Shown here one piece after another: positions 1-7,459 of a DNA stretch of 14,417 nucleotides. Below the pieces are notes generated by a model that saw only the letters and a program-made list of their open reading frames with translations, ran no database searches and had not been told where the DNA came from. Made by a program: the position numbers and the translations under genes. The stretch is from Bacteroidota bacterium (GTDB lineage Bacteria > Bacteroidota > Bacteroidia > Chitinophagales > Chitinophagaceae): the NCBI GenBank assembly GCA_023396345.1, contig JAEWWO010000129.1, positions 1 through 14,417 of the forward strand. Reading direction: 5' to 3'. Position 1 is the stretch's first letter. The number at the start of each line of letters is the position of its first letter.

Positions 1-1690
1 GTCCCGGATTGATAGGTGTTGTCCACTCCAGCGTGTTGGCATCCCATGGGTTTGTGCTTCTTACTCTTCTGCCTTTGAAAATAGAATAGAAGAAGTTGTA
101 AAGGAATAAAAACTGCGCTGCAAATACTATAAACACCACTATCGATATAAATTTGTTTAGCTCTGCAAATTGCTTAAAGCTTTCCCAGTTGCTGTAGTCG
201 TAATATCTTCTTGGCATACCTGCAAAGCCTTCGTAGTGCATTGGCCAGAAAATAAGATAAGCACCTATTAAAGTAATCCAGAAATGTATATCTCCTAAAC
301 TCTTGTTCATGTGTCTGCCATACATTTTAGGGAACCAGTGATACACCCCTGCAAACATTCCGAAGAATGCAGCTACACCCATTACCAGATGGAAGTGTGC
401 AATTACAAAATAGGTATCGTGCAAATGAATGTCGATTGCCGAATTACCCAGATAAATACCCGTTAAACCTCCTGAAATAAACAGGCTTACAAACCCTATA
501 GCAAAAAGCATAGGCGTTGTAAAACGAATATTACCTTTCCAGAGTGTGGTGAGCCAGTTAAATACTTTAATGGCAGATGGCACGGCAATTAATAAAGTTA
601 ACAATACAAATATAGATCCGAGGAACGGATTCAGTCCTGTTACAAACATGTGATGCGCCCACACAAGAAAGGCAAGAATCACAATGGCAAACATAGACAA
701 TACCATGGCGGTATAACCGAATATAGGTTTGCGTGCGTTTACTGACATTACTTCAGAAACCAGTCCCATTGCCGGAAGTATTACAATATAAACTTCAGGG
801 TGACCAAGGAACCAGAATAAGTGCTGGTATAAAATTGCATTACCTCCTTCGTGAGACAAAGCCATACCGTTGATAAAGATATCAGACAAGTAAAAACTTG
901 TACCAAAGTGTCTGTCAAAAATCAATAATATAAAGCCTGCAAATAATACCGGGAAAGAAAGTACACCCAATATTGCCTGAAGGAAAAGCGACCAAATGGT
1001 TAACGGCATTCTGTTCATGCTCATTCCTTTGGTACGCATATTCAATACAGTAGAAATATAGTTAAGTCCGCCCAGCAACTGCGATACCACAAAAAGAATA
1101 AGCGATATCATCCACAAATCCATGCCCACCCGTGAGCCGATTGAGGCTTCGCCGAGGGCACTCAATGGCGGATAAGCCGTCCACCCTCCTGCAAATGGAC
1201 CTGTTTCTACAAAGAAAGATGCAAGCATTACAATTCCGGCTACAAAAAACAGCCAGTAACTCAGCATGTTCATAAACGGAGAAGCCATATCTCTCGCACC
1301 AATCTGTAACGGAATAAGAAAGTTGGCAAATGTACCACTCAACCCTGCCGTTAATACAAAGAAAATAAGTACGGTACCATGTATGGTAGTCAGCGCATAA
1401 TAAGCGTCAGGCGTGAGCCTTCCGCCTTTTGCCCATTTACCCATTAATGTTTCAAGAATCGGGAAAGATGAATCGGGAAAACCCAACTGTAAACGGAAAA
1501 GCACCGACATCAATCCACCTAAAATAGCCCATATAATACCTGTAATAAGGTATTGCTTGGCAATCATTTTATGATCCTGGCTGAATATATATTTTGTTAT
1601 AAAATTTTCATGAGGATGATGATGACCTGCTTCGGGATGCTGGGCAGTCCATAAATCACTTTGTAAAGCTGGTGTCGCAGTATTGCTCAT
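1..1690 (-). CDS. coxA: Cytochrome c oxidase subunit I, A-type haem-copper oxidase (3' end outside window)
   Basis: Catalytic subunit of the terminal oxidase: reduces O2 to water at the haem a3-CuB site and pumps protons across the inner membrane. The frame is open from ATG at 1690 to the window edge, giving 563 codons without a stop; it ends at the conserved LEWTTP region, so probably only a few tens of residues are missing. Visible ligands: His104 (TTIHG, low-spin haem), His297 in WFLGHPEVY with Glu299 and Tyr301 (CuB and the His-Tyr crosslink), His346/His347 (WAHHMF, CuB), His432 and His434 (AHFHLV, haem a3 and haem a). Asp134 and Lys375 match the D- and K-channel residues, and GHPEV places it in the A1-type group. 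The His-rich N terminus (HHHPH, residues 23-27) is a minor oddity. It follows coxB by 56 bp and is probably co-transcribed with it. Confidence 0.97.
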   Translation of the reverse strand, partial: MSNTATPALQSDLWTAQHPEAGHHHPHENFITKYIFSQDHKMIAKQYLITGIIWAILGGLMSVLFRLQLGFPDSSFPILETLMGKWAKGGRLTPDAYYALTTIHGTVLIFFVLTAGLSGTFANFLIPLQIGARDMASPFMNMLSYWLFFVAGIVMLASFFVETGPFAGGWTAYPPLSALGEASIGSRVGMDLWMISLILFVVSQLLGGLNYISTVLNMRTKGMSMNRMPLTIWSLFLQAILGVLSFPVLFAGFILLIFDRHFGTSFYLSDIFINGMALSHEGGNAILYQHLFWFLGHPEVYIVILPAMGLVSEVMSVNARKPIFGYTAMVLSMFAIVILAFLVWAHHMFVTGLNPFLGSIFVLLTLLIAVPSAIKVFNWLTTLWKGNIRFTTPMLFAIGFVSLFISGGLTGIYLGNSAIDIHLHDTYFVIAHFHLVMGVAAFFGMFAGVYHWFPKMYGRHMNKSLGDIHFWITLIGAYLIFWPMHYEGFAGMPRRYYDYSNWESFKQFAELNKFISIVVFIVFAAQFLFLYNFFYSIFKGRRVRSTNPWDANTLEWTTPINPG

Positions 1691-1746
1691 AAATCTTGTG
1701 TTTTATCTTGTCTCTAACTTCGGTTAAAAGTGAATTTTTATTAGTT

Positions 1747-2841
1747 TTATTTTTTTGCTGTTGCAGTGCTGTCAATTACTAACTCTGTAGCCACAGAATC
1801 GGCAAACTGTGCCGGCATATTGGTTTGAGTATCCGGGTCAGGATAGGCCAGCTTATAAGCCGGCGACATAGCTGCAATTTTTTCGTTGTATTCTTTTTCG
1901 TCTACAACCAAAATGGTTGCCTTCATGGAGTAGTGTCCATTTCCGCACATTTGGTCGCAGGCAATTTCGTAAGCAAAATTAGGATTGCCGGTTCTCACCT
2001 TCATCTCTTCCGTTGTGTATTTTGGTGTGAACCAAAGCGTGGTAGGCGTACCGGGAACAGCATCAGCCTTTAATCTGAAATGCGGTAAACCTACATTGTG
2101 TATTACATCTCTTGAACCAATGATGAATTTTACGGGTCTTCCTTTTATAATCATCATAGTACCTTCCACTACAATATCGTCCTGTGCGGCAGGATCGGCT
2201 TTCTGATTAAACTCTGCATTATCAGTCCAGTTAAGACCTAAAGAATTGGTTGCATCAATATTTTTAAAATATTTTTTACCAAATACATTATCCGCTCCCG
2301 GATAACGGATAATCCAGCCAAATTGTTTACCTGTAATTTCTACTTCCAGCGCACCTTTTGGCGCCTCACCGGTAAATAAAAACCAACTGCGTAAACCAAA
2401 GATTATCAATACGGTTAAAACAATTGTAGGAACTACTGTCCATATAATTTCCAGCTTATTGTTGTGCGGAAGAAACTTAATTTTACGATCTTCTTTGTAC
2501 TGGTATTTATAAGAAAACCAGAAAAGTAAAATCTGCGTAATCACAAATACAATCATACATATAATAGTAGTGATTATAAGCATGGAATCTACTCTTTCTC
2601 CTTCAATACTGGAAGAACCCTGAGCAAACAAAGTCTTATCATACAGCAACTTATGACAAGCATATACACCTATCAATCCTAAAACCAAGAAAGCAATCAT
2701 CAATTTTGCATTGACACGATTGCCGTCTCTGAAAGACTTTTCCTTTCCTCTTAAAATGGATACATATTCTCCTGCTTTTGCAATTTGAAAAATTACAAAA
2801 AACAACATTAAAATGGCGGTTACCGCAAGTAGAACTGACAT
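1747..2841 (-). CDS. coxB: Cytochrome c oxidase subunit II, CuA-containing
   Basis: Accepts electrons from cytochrome c (or directly from ACIII) through a binuclear CuA centre and passes them to subunit I. The 364-residue product has four hydrophobic segments (about 1-20, 47-64, 86-110 and 131-151). The last two are the standard subunit II hairpin; the first two are an N-terminal extension common in Bacteroidota. The periplasmic cupredoxin domain carries the CuA ligands: His248 in DVIHN, Cys295, Cys299, His303 and Met306 in CDQMCGNGHYSM. Position 297 is Gln where mitochondrial enzymes have Glu; the copper contact there is a backbone carbonyl, so CuA should still form. Trp176 in FGWIIRY matches the electron-entry tryptophan region. 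No cytochrome c domain is fused at the C terminus. It is first of the coxBA pair and is separated from the ACIII genes by about 4.6 kb, so it needs its own promoter. Confidence 0.96.
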   Translation of the reverse strand: MSVLLAVTAILMLFFVIFQIAKAGEYVSILRGKEKSFRDGNRVNAKLMIAFLVLGLIGVYACHKLLYDKTLFAQGSSSIEGERVDSMLIITTIICMIVFVITQILLFWFSYKYQYKEDRKIKFLPHNNKLEIIWTVVPTIVLTVLIIFGLRSWFLFTGEAPKGALEVEITGKQFGWIIRYPGADNVFGKKYFKNIDATNSLGLNWTDNAEFNQKADPAAQDDIVVEGTMMIIKGRPVKFIIGSRDVIHNVGLPHFRLKADAVPGTPTTLWFTPKYTTEEMKVRTGNPNFAYEIACDQMCGNGHYSMKATILVVDEKEYNEKIAAMSPAYKLAYPDPDTQTNMPAQFADSVATELVIDSTATAKK

Positions 2842-3187
2842 ATATTATTTATCTCTTTTCTAAACGTTGTATTTAATAAATACCTTTTTATATTAAAATA
2901 TTACCAAACAATTTTATACATATATGATATTTTATAATAAAAGACTTACATCAGACAGTTTCATGACAAATATCATATTTTTGGTAAAGAAAAGAAAAAA
3001 TTGAATACAGAAGAAAAAAATTGTTATTTTTTTTATTAAAATTTTGAGTGTGCGGTCGTTTTTTATAGAAATAGAAAAGTGAGTATATTTGGTATTTTAA
3101 TAATGTTGACAGAATACAGTTTAAAATTTTAAATTTTCGGATATAAAAGCAACCCAAACACAACGCAACCCTTAATTTAATAAACCG
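2842..3187. other. AT-rich intergenic region between coxB and the restriction-enzyme remnant
   Basis: This 346-bp stretch separates two divergent reading frames, coxB on minus and the remnant at 3188 on plus, so it should contain the coxB promoter. It is very AT-rich with long A and T runs and small perfect palindromes such as AAATATCATATTT (2968-2980) and TTTTATAATAAAA (2930-2942), which are expected by chance at this composition. I could not identify a convincing coxB promoter. A 111-codon minus frame across 2951-3286 is a low-complexity Phe/Lys/Tyr-rich artefact that overlaps the remnant. Confidence 0.6.
3106..3137 (+). promoter_or_regulatory. Candidate promoter for the restriction-enzyme remnant
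   Basis: TTGACA at 3106-3111 is followed by TAAATTTT at 3130-3137, a 7-of-8 match to the Bacteroidota -7 element TAnnTTTG. The gap from TTG to the -7 box is 21 bp, within the 19-21 bp usual for the -33/-7 pair. Transcription would start near 3145, about 43 bp before the ATG at 3188. In such AT-rich DNA a match of this quality can arise by chance. Confidence 0.3.
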
Positions 3188-3543
3188 ATGCAAAAACAGG
3201 TAGCACTTGACAAAATAAAATCGTTGGTAGAAAGATTTGACGAACAAAAAGAATTTTATAAACAAACTCAATACAATGAAACACAAACCAGACGCGATTT
3301 TATTGATCCGTTTTGGAAAGCCCTCGGTTGGGACATAGACAATTAGTTCAACAACAAAACGAAATTATCCAACTTGTTGACCAACTTTTACAACTCAATA
3401 AAGAGAAACAGCATACAACCTTGCCCGGTCAAAAAGAAATGATTGAAAACAGAATTGCCTACGCAGAAAATAAAATTAATCAAATTGTGTATAAATTGTA
3501 TGAGTTCACGGCGGAGGAAATTCAATTGATAGAAGGAAAATAA
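3188..3543 (+). pseudogene. Remnant of a type IIG (Eco57I-like) restriction-methyltransferase with the middle deleted
   Basis: Two frames encode the two ends of one large enzyme. From ATG 3188 a 52-codon frame reads to TAG at 3344-3346 and contains ETQTRRDFIDPFWKALGWD, the N-terminal signature of Eco57I/type IIG restriction-modification proteins. A second frame, shifted by one base, runs to the stop at 3541-3543. Its useful part starts near 3345 with LVQQQNEIIQLVDQLLQLNK and ends IVYKLYEFTAEEIQLIEG, which matches the extreme C terminus of the same family (TaqI-like specificity region). Family members are roughly 1000 residues, so about 900 residues, including all methyltransferase and nuclease motifs, are gone. 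The junction lies around 3337-3350 and leaves the halves out of frame. It is the only plus-strand gene trace here and should be inactive. Family assignment comes from remembered motifs, not from a search. Confidence 0.82.
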
Positions 3544-3577
3544 CCCTTAAAAAACCTCAACAGGGATAAACGAAAAA

Positions 3578-3733
3578 CAGAGATTGCTTCGTGTTTTCAA
3601 TGCTGCGCTTGAAAACCCTCGCAATAACGCTCTCCGTCTGTTCGTCATTTCCATGAGCGAGAACCTATCATAGGATTTATAATCCGTAATAACCCGGCCG
3701 TTGCACATTCTTCGCTACGCTACGTTCAGAACG
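3578..3733. repeat. REP-like patch of small hairpins in the convergent intergenic region
   Basis: A GC-richer, hairpin-dense stretch lies between the convergent ends of the restriction remnant and the GH130 gene. It contains GTTTTCAA (3593-3600) and TTGAAAAC (3609-3616), a perfect 8-bp stem with an 8-nt loop; CCTA-TCA-TAGG (3664-3674); GGATT-TAT-AATCC (3673-3685); and CGTTC-A-GAACG (3723-3733). The flanks AGAGATTGCTTCGT and CCTCGCAAT resemble pieces of repeats I recall as common between genes in Bacteroidota. A copy count is needed to prove repetition. None of the hairpins is followed by a T tract on either strand, so they do not look like intrinsic terminators. Confidence 0.5.
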
Positions 3734-3737
3734 ATAA

Positions 3738-3809
3738 ATAAACAACATAACCTCATAACAACGTAACTTGATAACACCTAAACACCTACACAAATCAACA
3801 AATAAACAT
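3738..3809. repeat. Degenerate 8-bp tandem array, nine units, ending at the GH130 stop codon
   Basis: Read in steps of eight from 3738, nine consecutive units have the form NNNAACNN: for example ATAAACAA, CATAACCT, CATAACAA, CGTAACTT and GATAACAC. Eight of the nine carry AAC at positions 4-6; the exception is CTACACAA at 3786-3793. The last unit ends at 3809, one base before the GH130 stop codon on the minus strand. Related TAAC-core octamers occur in opposite orientation at 10187-10218. There are no spacers of unique sequence, so this is not a CRISPR array. Confidence 0.65.
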
Positions 3810-4778
3810 TTACAGCGAATCATTTTTTACAAAATCAAGAATCTCATCAATATACCCAAATGCCATGCAAACAGAGGTGTCTGCCGCACCGTAATATACT
3901 GCTACTTTTTCTCCGTCTTCCAATGCTGCACAGGGAAACACTACATTTGGCACATCGCCCGCCAATTCATAAGGAGCTGCGGGTGCCAGTAAATAAGGTT
4001 TGCTTCTGTATAATACTTTTTCAGGATTATCTTTGTCTAAAACAGCAGCACCCATAGAATAACGAAAACCATTAGCAGTATTGATAACGCCATGATAAAA
4101 CATTAACCAGCCGTCTTTTGTGAGAAAGGGTACGGTACCCGCTCCAATCTTGGTACATTGCCAGGCACTTTGATCAAACGGAGCTACTTTCATTAGGCAG
4201 CGGTGTTCGCCCCAATATTTCATGTCAGGACTAAAGCTGATATAGATATCTCCAAAAGGCGTATGACCATTATCACTCGGACGACTTAGCATGGCGTATC
4301 TGCCATTGAATTTTTGTGGAAACAATACCCCGTTTCTGTTGAAAGGTAAAAAGGCATTTTCGCACTGAAAAAATTCTTTGAAATCAAATGTGTAGGCAAT
4401 CCCTATAGTTGGTCCGTGATAACCATTGCACCAGGTAACCCAATAGCGGTCTTCAATAAATGTTACACGCGGATCGTATTTGTAAGCAGATTCTATCATT
4501 TCTGTATTTCCTGCCTGCATTACTATAGGTTCATGGTTGATATCCCAGTTGATACCATCTTTGCTGAAACCCGCAAAGATATTCATTTGTACAGCTTTGT
4601 TGTCGCAACGGAACACACCTGCAAAACCATCTTCAAAAGGCACAACCGCACTGTTGAAAATACTGTTGGATGTAGGTATATGATATCTGTCAATTACAGG
4701 ATTGTTGCTATTGCGCCACATTACATCGTTGCTGTCTGCTGGTCTGTCCTGCCAGGGAATGGTAATTTTATTTGTCAT
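3810..4778 (-). CDS. Glycoside hydrolase family 130 protein, probable beta-mannoside phosphorylase
   Basis: A cytoplasmic five-bladed beta-propeller enzyme, 322 residues, the usual size for compact GH130 members, with no signal peptide. Family features in order: WRNSNNPVI (21-29), [17 protein letters not shown] (41-57), [16 protein letters not shown] (101-116) with Asp102 as the expected general acid, SRPSD (165-169), KIGAGTVPF (210-218), FYHGV (227-231) and YYGAADTSV (295-303). Most characterised GH130 enzymes cleave beta-mannosyl linkages with phosphate, releasing mannose 1-phosphate; a subgroup hydrolyses instead. The basic residues Arg57, Arg166, Lys210 and His229 would suit phosphate binding, which favours a phosphorylase, but the substrate cannot be read from sequence. 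It is the last gene of a three-gene unit, 14 bp after the MFS transporter, so the transporter probably brings in its disaccharide or oligosaccharide. Confidence 0.9.
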   Translation of the reverse strand: MTNKITIPWQDRPADSNDVMWRNSNNPVIDRYHIPTSNSIFNSAVVPFEDGFAGVFRCDNKAVQMNIFAGFSKDGINWDINHEPIVMQAGNTEMIESAYKYDPRVTFIEDRYWVTWCNGYHGPTIGIAYTFDFKEFFQCENAFLPFNRNGVLFPQKFNGRYAMLSRPSDNGHTPFGDIYISFSPDMKYWGEHRCLMKVAPFDQSAWQCTKIGAGTVPFLTKDGWLMFYHGVINTANGFRYSMGAAVLDKDNPEKVLYRSKPYLLAPAAPYELAGDVPNVVFPCAALEDGEKVAVYYGAADTSVCMAFGYIDEILDFVKNDSL

Positions 4779-4792
4779 TATTATAATATATT

Positions 4793-6154
4793 TTAATTAG
4801 ATTTTGTGTCATCGTAAGTAAAAGGAACGAAATACGTAATCAATAAAGCCGGGATAGTACATAAGATTACAAAAATAAAAAAAAGTTCATATCCCCATAA
4901 ACCATCGAGCGATGGAATAAGTGAAGAAAGATTTATTTTTTTGAGCAGTTCTATCTGAGAAGATTCAGTACTAAGATATCCACTAATGTAACCCGGAATA
5001 AGTACTCCTAAATTCATAATACTGTTTGCAAAAGCATAATGCGTCATCTGATGTTTTCCCGGAGCTATTTGCTGCATCATAAATAAAATAAGCCCTACAA
5101 ATCCAAAGCCGTATCCAAAATATTCAAATACAATTCCCGAAGCTATAAGCCAGATACTTTGTGGCTGAAAAATTGCAAAAAACAGATATACTGCAAATGG
5201 GATATTAAAGCATAAGGCTAATATGAATAATGTTTTCTTGAGTCCCCACTTAGAAACAAAGTGTCCTGCAGCAATGGAACCTCCTATAAAAGCTAATGCT
5301 CCAAACGTGCCATATACCAATCCATATTGTTCATTACTCAACCCTAAACCTCCTGCACTTATGTCGTCTTTCAGAAACAGGGGAACAATCTTCATTGTCA
5401 GCCCTTCTGCAAAACGATAAAGAATAATGAAAAATAAATAATAGAGGATATATTTCTTAGTGAAAAAACCTAAAAATACAGTAAGTAATTCCTTTAATTT
5501 ATCACCTAACTTTCCGGATTGTTCTTTCTTTACATCCTTAGGAAGAAAAAACAGATGATAGATGGCAAGCCCCAGCATAATTATACCGCTGACAGCCATT
5601 ATAATCTGCCAGGACTGTGCAACAGTAAAGTCGAGCTTTGACGTTAACCATCCTGCTAAAAAGACAAGACCTCCGTTTGCAAGCACTTTTGCCATATTAT
5701 AAAAGGCTCCCTGCCATCCGGAAAATTTGCTCTGTGTGTCTGTATCCAACTGCTCCATATACACGCCATCTCCTGCAATGTCATGAACCGAACCACTTAT
5801 TGCAATAACAAACATCAATCCTATTGCTATCATAAAAAAATCAGGAACAGGAAGACTTACTACTATTGCACCAAACATAAGCGCACTAACTATTTCTGTA
5901 ATTATCAAATAACTTCTTTTGGTTCCAAATATCTCCATAAAAGGACTAAACAGCGGTTTCAAAGACCAGGGAATAACAAGCAGTGAAGTATATTTTGCAA
6001 TTTCTATATTACTTATACCTAAATCCTTGAACATTATAACAGAAACAAGAGAAAGAGCAATGTAGGGAAATCCCATTGCAAAGTAAACTGTTGGTATCCA
6101 CCTGAGCGGATTTTTATTTGACTTTGATTTTATCGTTTGTGAAGATTTTTCCAT
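4793..6154 (-). CDS. MFS transporter of the AmpG/SLC33-like type, probable sugar importer
   Basis: A 453-residue polytopic membrane protein with about twelve hydrophobic segments and a cytoplasmic Lys-rich N terminus, consistent with a full MFS permease. [11 protein letters not shown] (27-37) and [12 protein letters not shown] resemble the segment-4/5 signature of the AmpG (muropeptide permease) and acetyl-CoA transporter (SLC33) branch, where QDIAVDG is typical. In Bacteroidota, such permeases often lie beside glycoside phosphorylases and carry glycans rather than muropeptides. Here it sits 75 bp after the DUF5009-like gene and 14 bp before GH130, which supports import of the GH130 substrate. 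That role is inferred from context; transport of anhydro-muropeptides is the main alternative. Confidence 0.85.
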   Translation of the reverse strand: MEKSSQTIKSKSNKNPLRWIPTVYFAMGFPYIALSLVSVIMFKDLGISNIEIAKYTSLLVIPWSLKPLFSPFMEIFGTKRSYLIITEIVSALMFGAIVVSLPVPDFFMIAIGLMFVIAISGSVHDIAGDGVYMEQLDTDTQSKFSGWQGAFYNMAKVLANGGLVFLAGWLTSKLDFTVAQSWQIIMAVSGIIMLGLAIYHLFFLPKDVKKEQSGKLGDKLKELLTVFLGFFTKKYILYYLFFIILYRFAEGLTMKIVPLFLKDDISAGGLGLSNEQYGLVYGTFGALAFIGGSIAAGHFVSKWGLKKTLFILALCFNIPFAVYLFFAIFQPQSIWLIASGIVFEYFGYGFGFVGLILFMMQQIAPGKHQMTHYAFANSIMNLGVLIPGYISGYLSTESSQIELLKKINLSSLIPSLDGLWGYELFFIFVILCTIPALLITYFVPFTYDDTKSN

Positions 6155-6229
6155 GAACTTGAATAGTTGAATTTCGATGGTGAAATTAATCTTTTAGCAA
6201 AAGAAAAGGAAATATTAATTTACCATCAT

Positions 6230-7372
6230 CTATAATTTAAAGAATATTTTTTTCTTGTATAACCAGTAACAAATATACCATTCAATCAATAAAACAATAA
6301 GAGCCGTTATCAGCAACATCAGGTTTTCAGGAATACCCAAAAAGCTCATTAAACCATTGGTAAACACTCCTACAGCACCGTTGAACCACATAACTCCTAC
6401 AGTTTGAAAAAACATATAAATAAATATAGAGTTCATGCCTACCACTATGCAGATCCATGCATATTTATTGTATTTTAAAATATCCGTAATCCAGTACAGG
6501 AGTGCCAGTATTAATAACACCCAACCTCCTGAAGCTAACACAAACGACGATGTACTTATTCTTTTTATTATGGGTGTAATGTTGGCAATATCCATTCCAT
6601 AGCCTGCAACCAGACCTGCAATACCTGCAACTAACAGCCATTTTATTTTGCTGAATTCCGGTCGGTTCTCTATCAATAATTTTCCTGCCATTGCGCCCCA
6701 GATAGTGTGTGCTGCCGTTGGAATAATGTTGATTGCAACCCATCCGTCTCCGTTGATTTTACCCATCAATATCATGTCCATCCAGGTGCCAAAATTTTGG
6801 CCCATAACAAAGGGCTGGTCATAACCGGGCAAGGAAAAAGTTCTGTATAATACTTCCGTTAAAACCAAAAGCAGAATAGATACAACAAACTGCAATAAGT
6901 AAGATTTTTGAATAATTAAATAAGCAATAATGGTTGTAACTGCCAGTTGCGTTAATATATTCCACAGCTCCCACACAGGCTTTCCTGCATGCAGGCAATG
7001 AATAACTATTCCCAGAAAAAAAAGCTTTACACATCGTATAAAAATATGTTTGAAATTCTGCGACCAGCTTATTCCTTTTTTTGTTTTGTAATAATAAGAA
7101 ATATACATGGCAGAGCCTGCCATCAGCATAAATGCGGGTTGTATTAAATCCCAGAAGTACAAGCCGTTCCATGGGTGATGGTTAAACTGCTCTACAATTT
7201 TTTCTCCAAAGCCTGAAAAATTAAAATTCCTTAGAGCAATGTACACTCTGCTGCTTTCGGCTGCAAGCAATATCATTATCAAACCACGCATTACATCTAA
7301 AGATGCGAGACGCTGTGGTTTGTTTTCAACAGGAAGTGAATTATTCATAATTATTACGCATGTAAAATTCAT
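6230..7372 (-). CDS. DUF5009/HGSNAT-like (NagX-type) polytopic membrane protein
   Basis: A 380-residue membrane protein with around ten hydrophobic segments. RLASLDVMRGLIMILL (21-36) is the opening signature of the HGSNAT/YeiB/DUF5009 superfamily, which includes the heparan-alpha-glucosaminide N-acetyltransferase and bacterial NagX. HHPWNGLYFWDLIQPAFMLMAG follows, as in DUF5009 members. Biochemistry of the bacterial members is poorly known; NagX-type genes are usually found in GlcNAc or glycan use clusters and may modify or handle amino sugars at the membrane. The first Met (7372) precedes MNNSLPVENKPQ, so the ATG at 7348 is a plausible alternative start and fits the family's short N terminus better. 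It heads the sugar module, just after the actF terminator. No enzyme activity can be assigned from sequence alone. Confidence 0.82.
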   Translation of the reverse strand: MNFTCVIIMNNSLPVENKPQRLASLDVMRGLIMILLAAESSRVYIALRNFNFSGFGEKIVEQFNHHPWNGLYFWDLIQPAFMLMAGSAMYISYYYKTKKGISWSQNFKHIFIRCVKLFFLGIVIHCLHAGKPVWELWNILTQLAVTTIIAYLIIQKSYLLQFVVSILLLVLTEVLYRTFSLPGYDQPFVMGQNFGTWMDMILMGKINGDGWVAINIIPTAAHTIWGAMAGKLLIENRPEFSKIKWLLVAGIAGLVAGYGMDIANITPIIKRISTSSFVLASGGWVLLILALLYWITDILKYNKYAWICIVVGMNSIFIYMFFQTVGVMWFNGAVGVFTNGLMSFLGIPENLMLLITALIVLLIEWYICYWLYKKKIFFKL

Positions 7373-7373
7373 A

Positions 7374-7381
7374 TAAAGTTA
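7374..7381 (-). promoter_or_regulatory. Weak candidate -7 box for the sugar module
   Basis: On the minus strand TAACTTTA matches the Bacteroidota -7 element TAnnTTTG at seven of eight positions and lies between the actF terminator and the DUF5009-like gene. If used, transcription would start near 7367, inside the first possible codons, favouring the ATG at 7348. No -33 TTTG is seen at the right distance. A small inverted repeat, TTCTG-CAATT-CAGAA (7386-7400), lies just upstream and might bind a regulator. Confidence 0.2.
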
Positions 7382-7402
7382 CTCATTCTGCAATTCAGAA
7401 AC

Positions 7403-7436
7403 AGAAAAAAGGTACAGTAAAGTTTACCGTACCTTA
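7403..7436 (-). terminator. Intrinsic terminator after actF
   Basis: On the minus strand AAGGTAC and GTACCTT (7 bp) and an inner 4-bp GTAA/TTAC pair form a hairpin with one mismatch and a three-base loop, followed directly by six T residues (A run 7405-7410 on plus). It starts about 25 bp after the actF stop and precedes the DUF5009-like gene. This is the clearest terminator in the window; it should end the act transcript and insulate the sugar module. Confidence 0.8.
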
Positions 7437-7459
7437 AATTATATTTCAATAAACAAATA

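Noticed and set aside
2930..2980. AT-only palindromes upstream of coxB as FNR/CRP-type operators
   Set aside because: They lack the TTGAT/ATCAA or TGTGA/TCACA half-sites, and palindromes of A and T are expected by chance in this composition.
3084..3091. TATATTTG as a perfect Bacteroidota -7 promoter element
   Set aside because: It matches TAnnTTTG, but no TTTG lies 19-21 bp upstream; the nearest is about 37 bp away, so the pair at 3106/3130 was preferred.
2951..3286. A 111-codon minus-strand open frame upstream of coxB
   Set aside because: The translation is dominated by Phe, Lys, Tyr and Leu from AT-rich DNA, has no recognisable motif and overlaps the restriction remnant, which has clear family motifs on the other strand.
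3313..3346. Start of the C-terminal remnant frame as an independent small gene (first residues MESPRLGHR)
   Set aside because: Those residues are the out-of-frame reading of the N-terminal fragment and start from a TTG; homology-like sequence begins only near 3345, so it is part of the pseudogene.
3593..3616. Hairpin after GH130 as an intrinsic terminator
   Set aside because: The stem is good but no T tract follows on either strand.
3738..3809. CRISPR array
   Set aside because: Units are 8 bp, contiguous and degenerate, with no unique spacers and no cas genes nearby.
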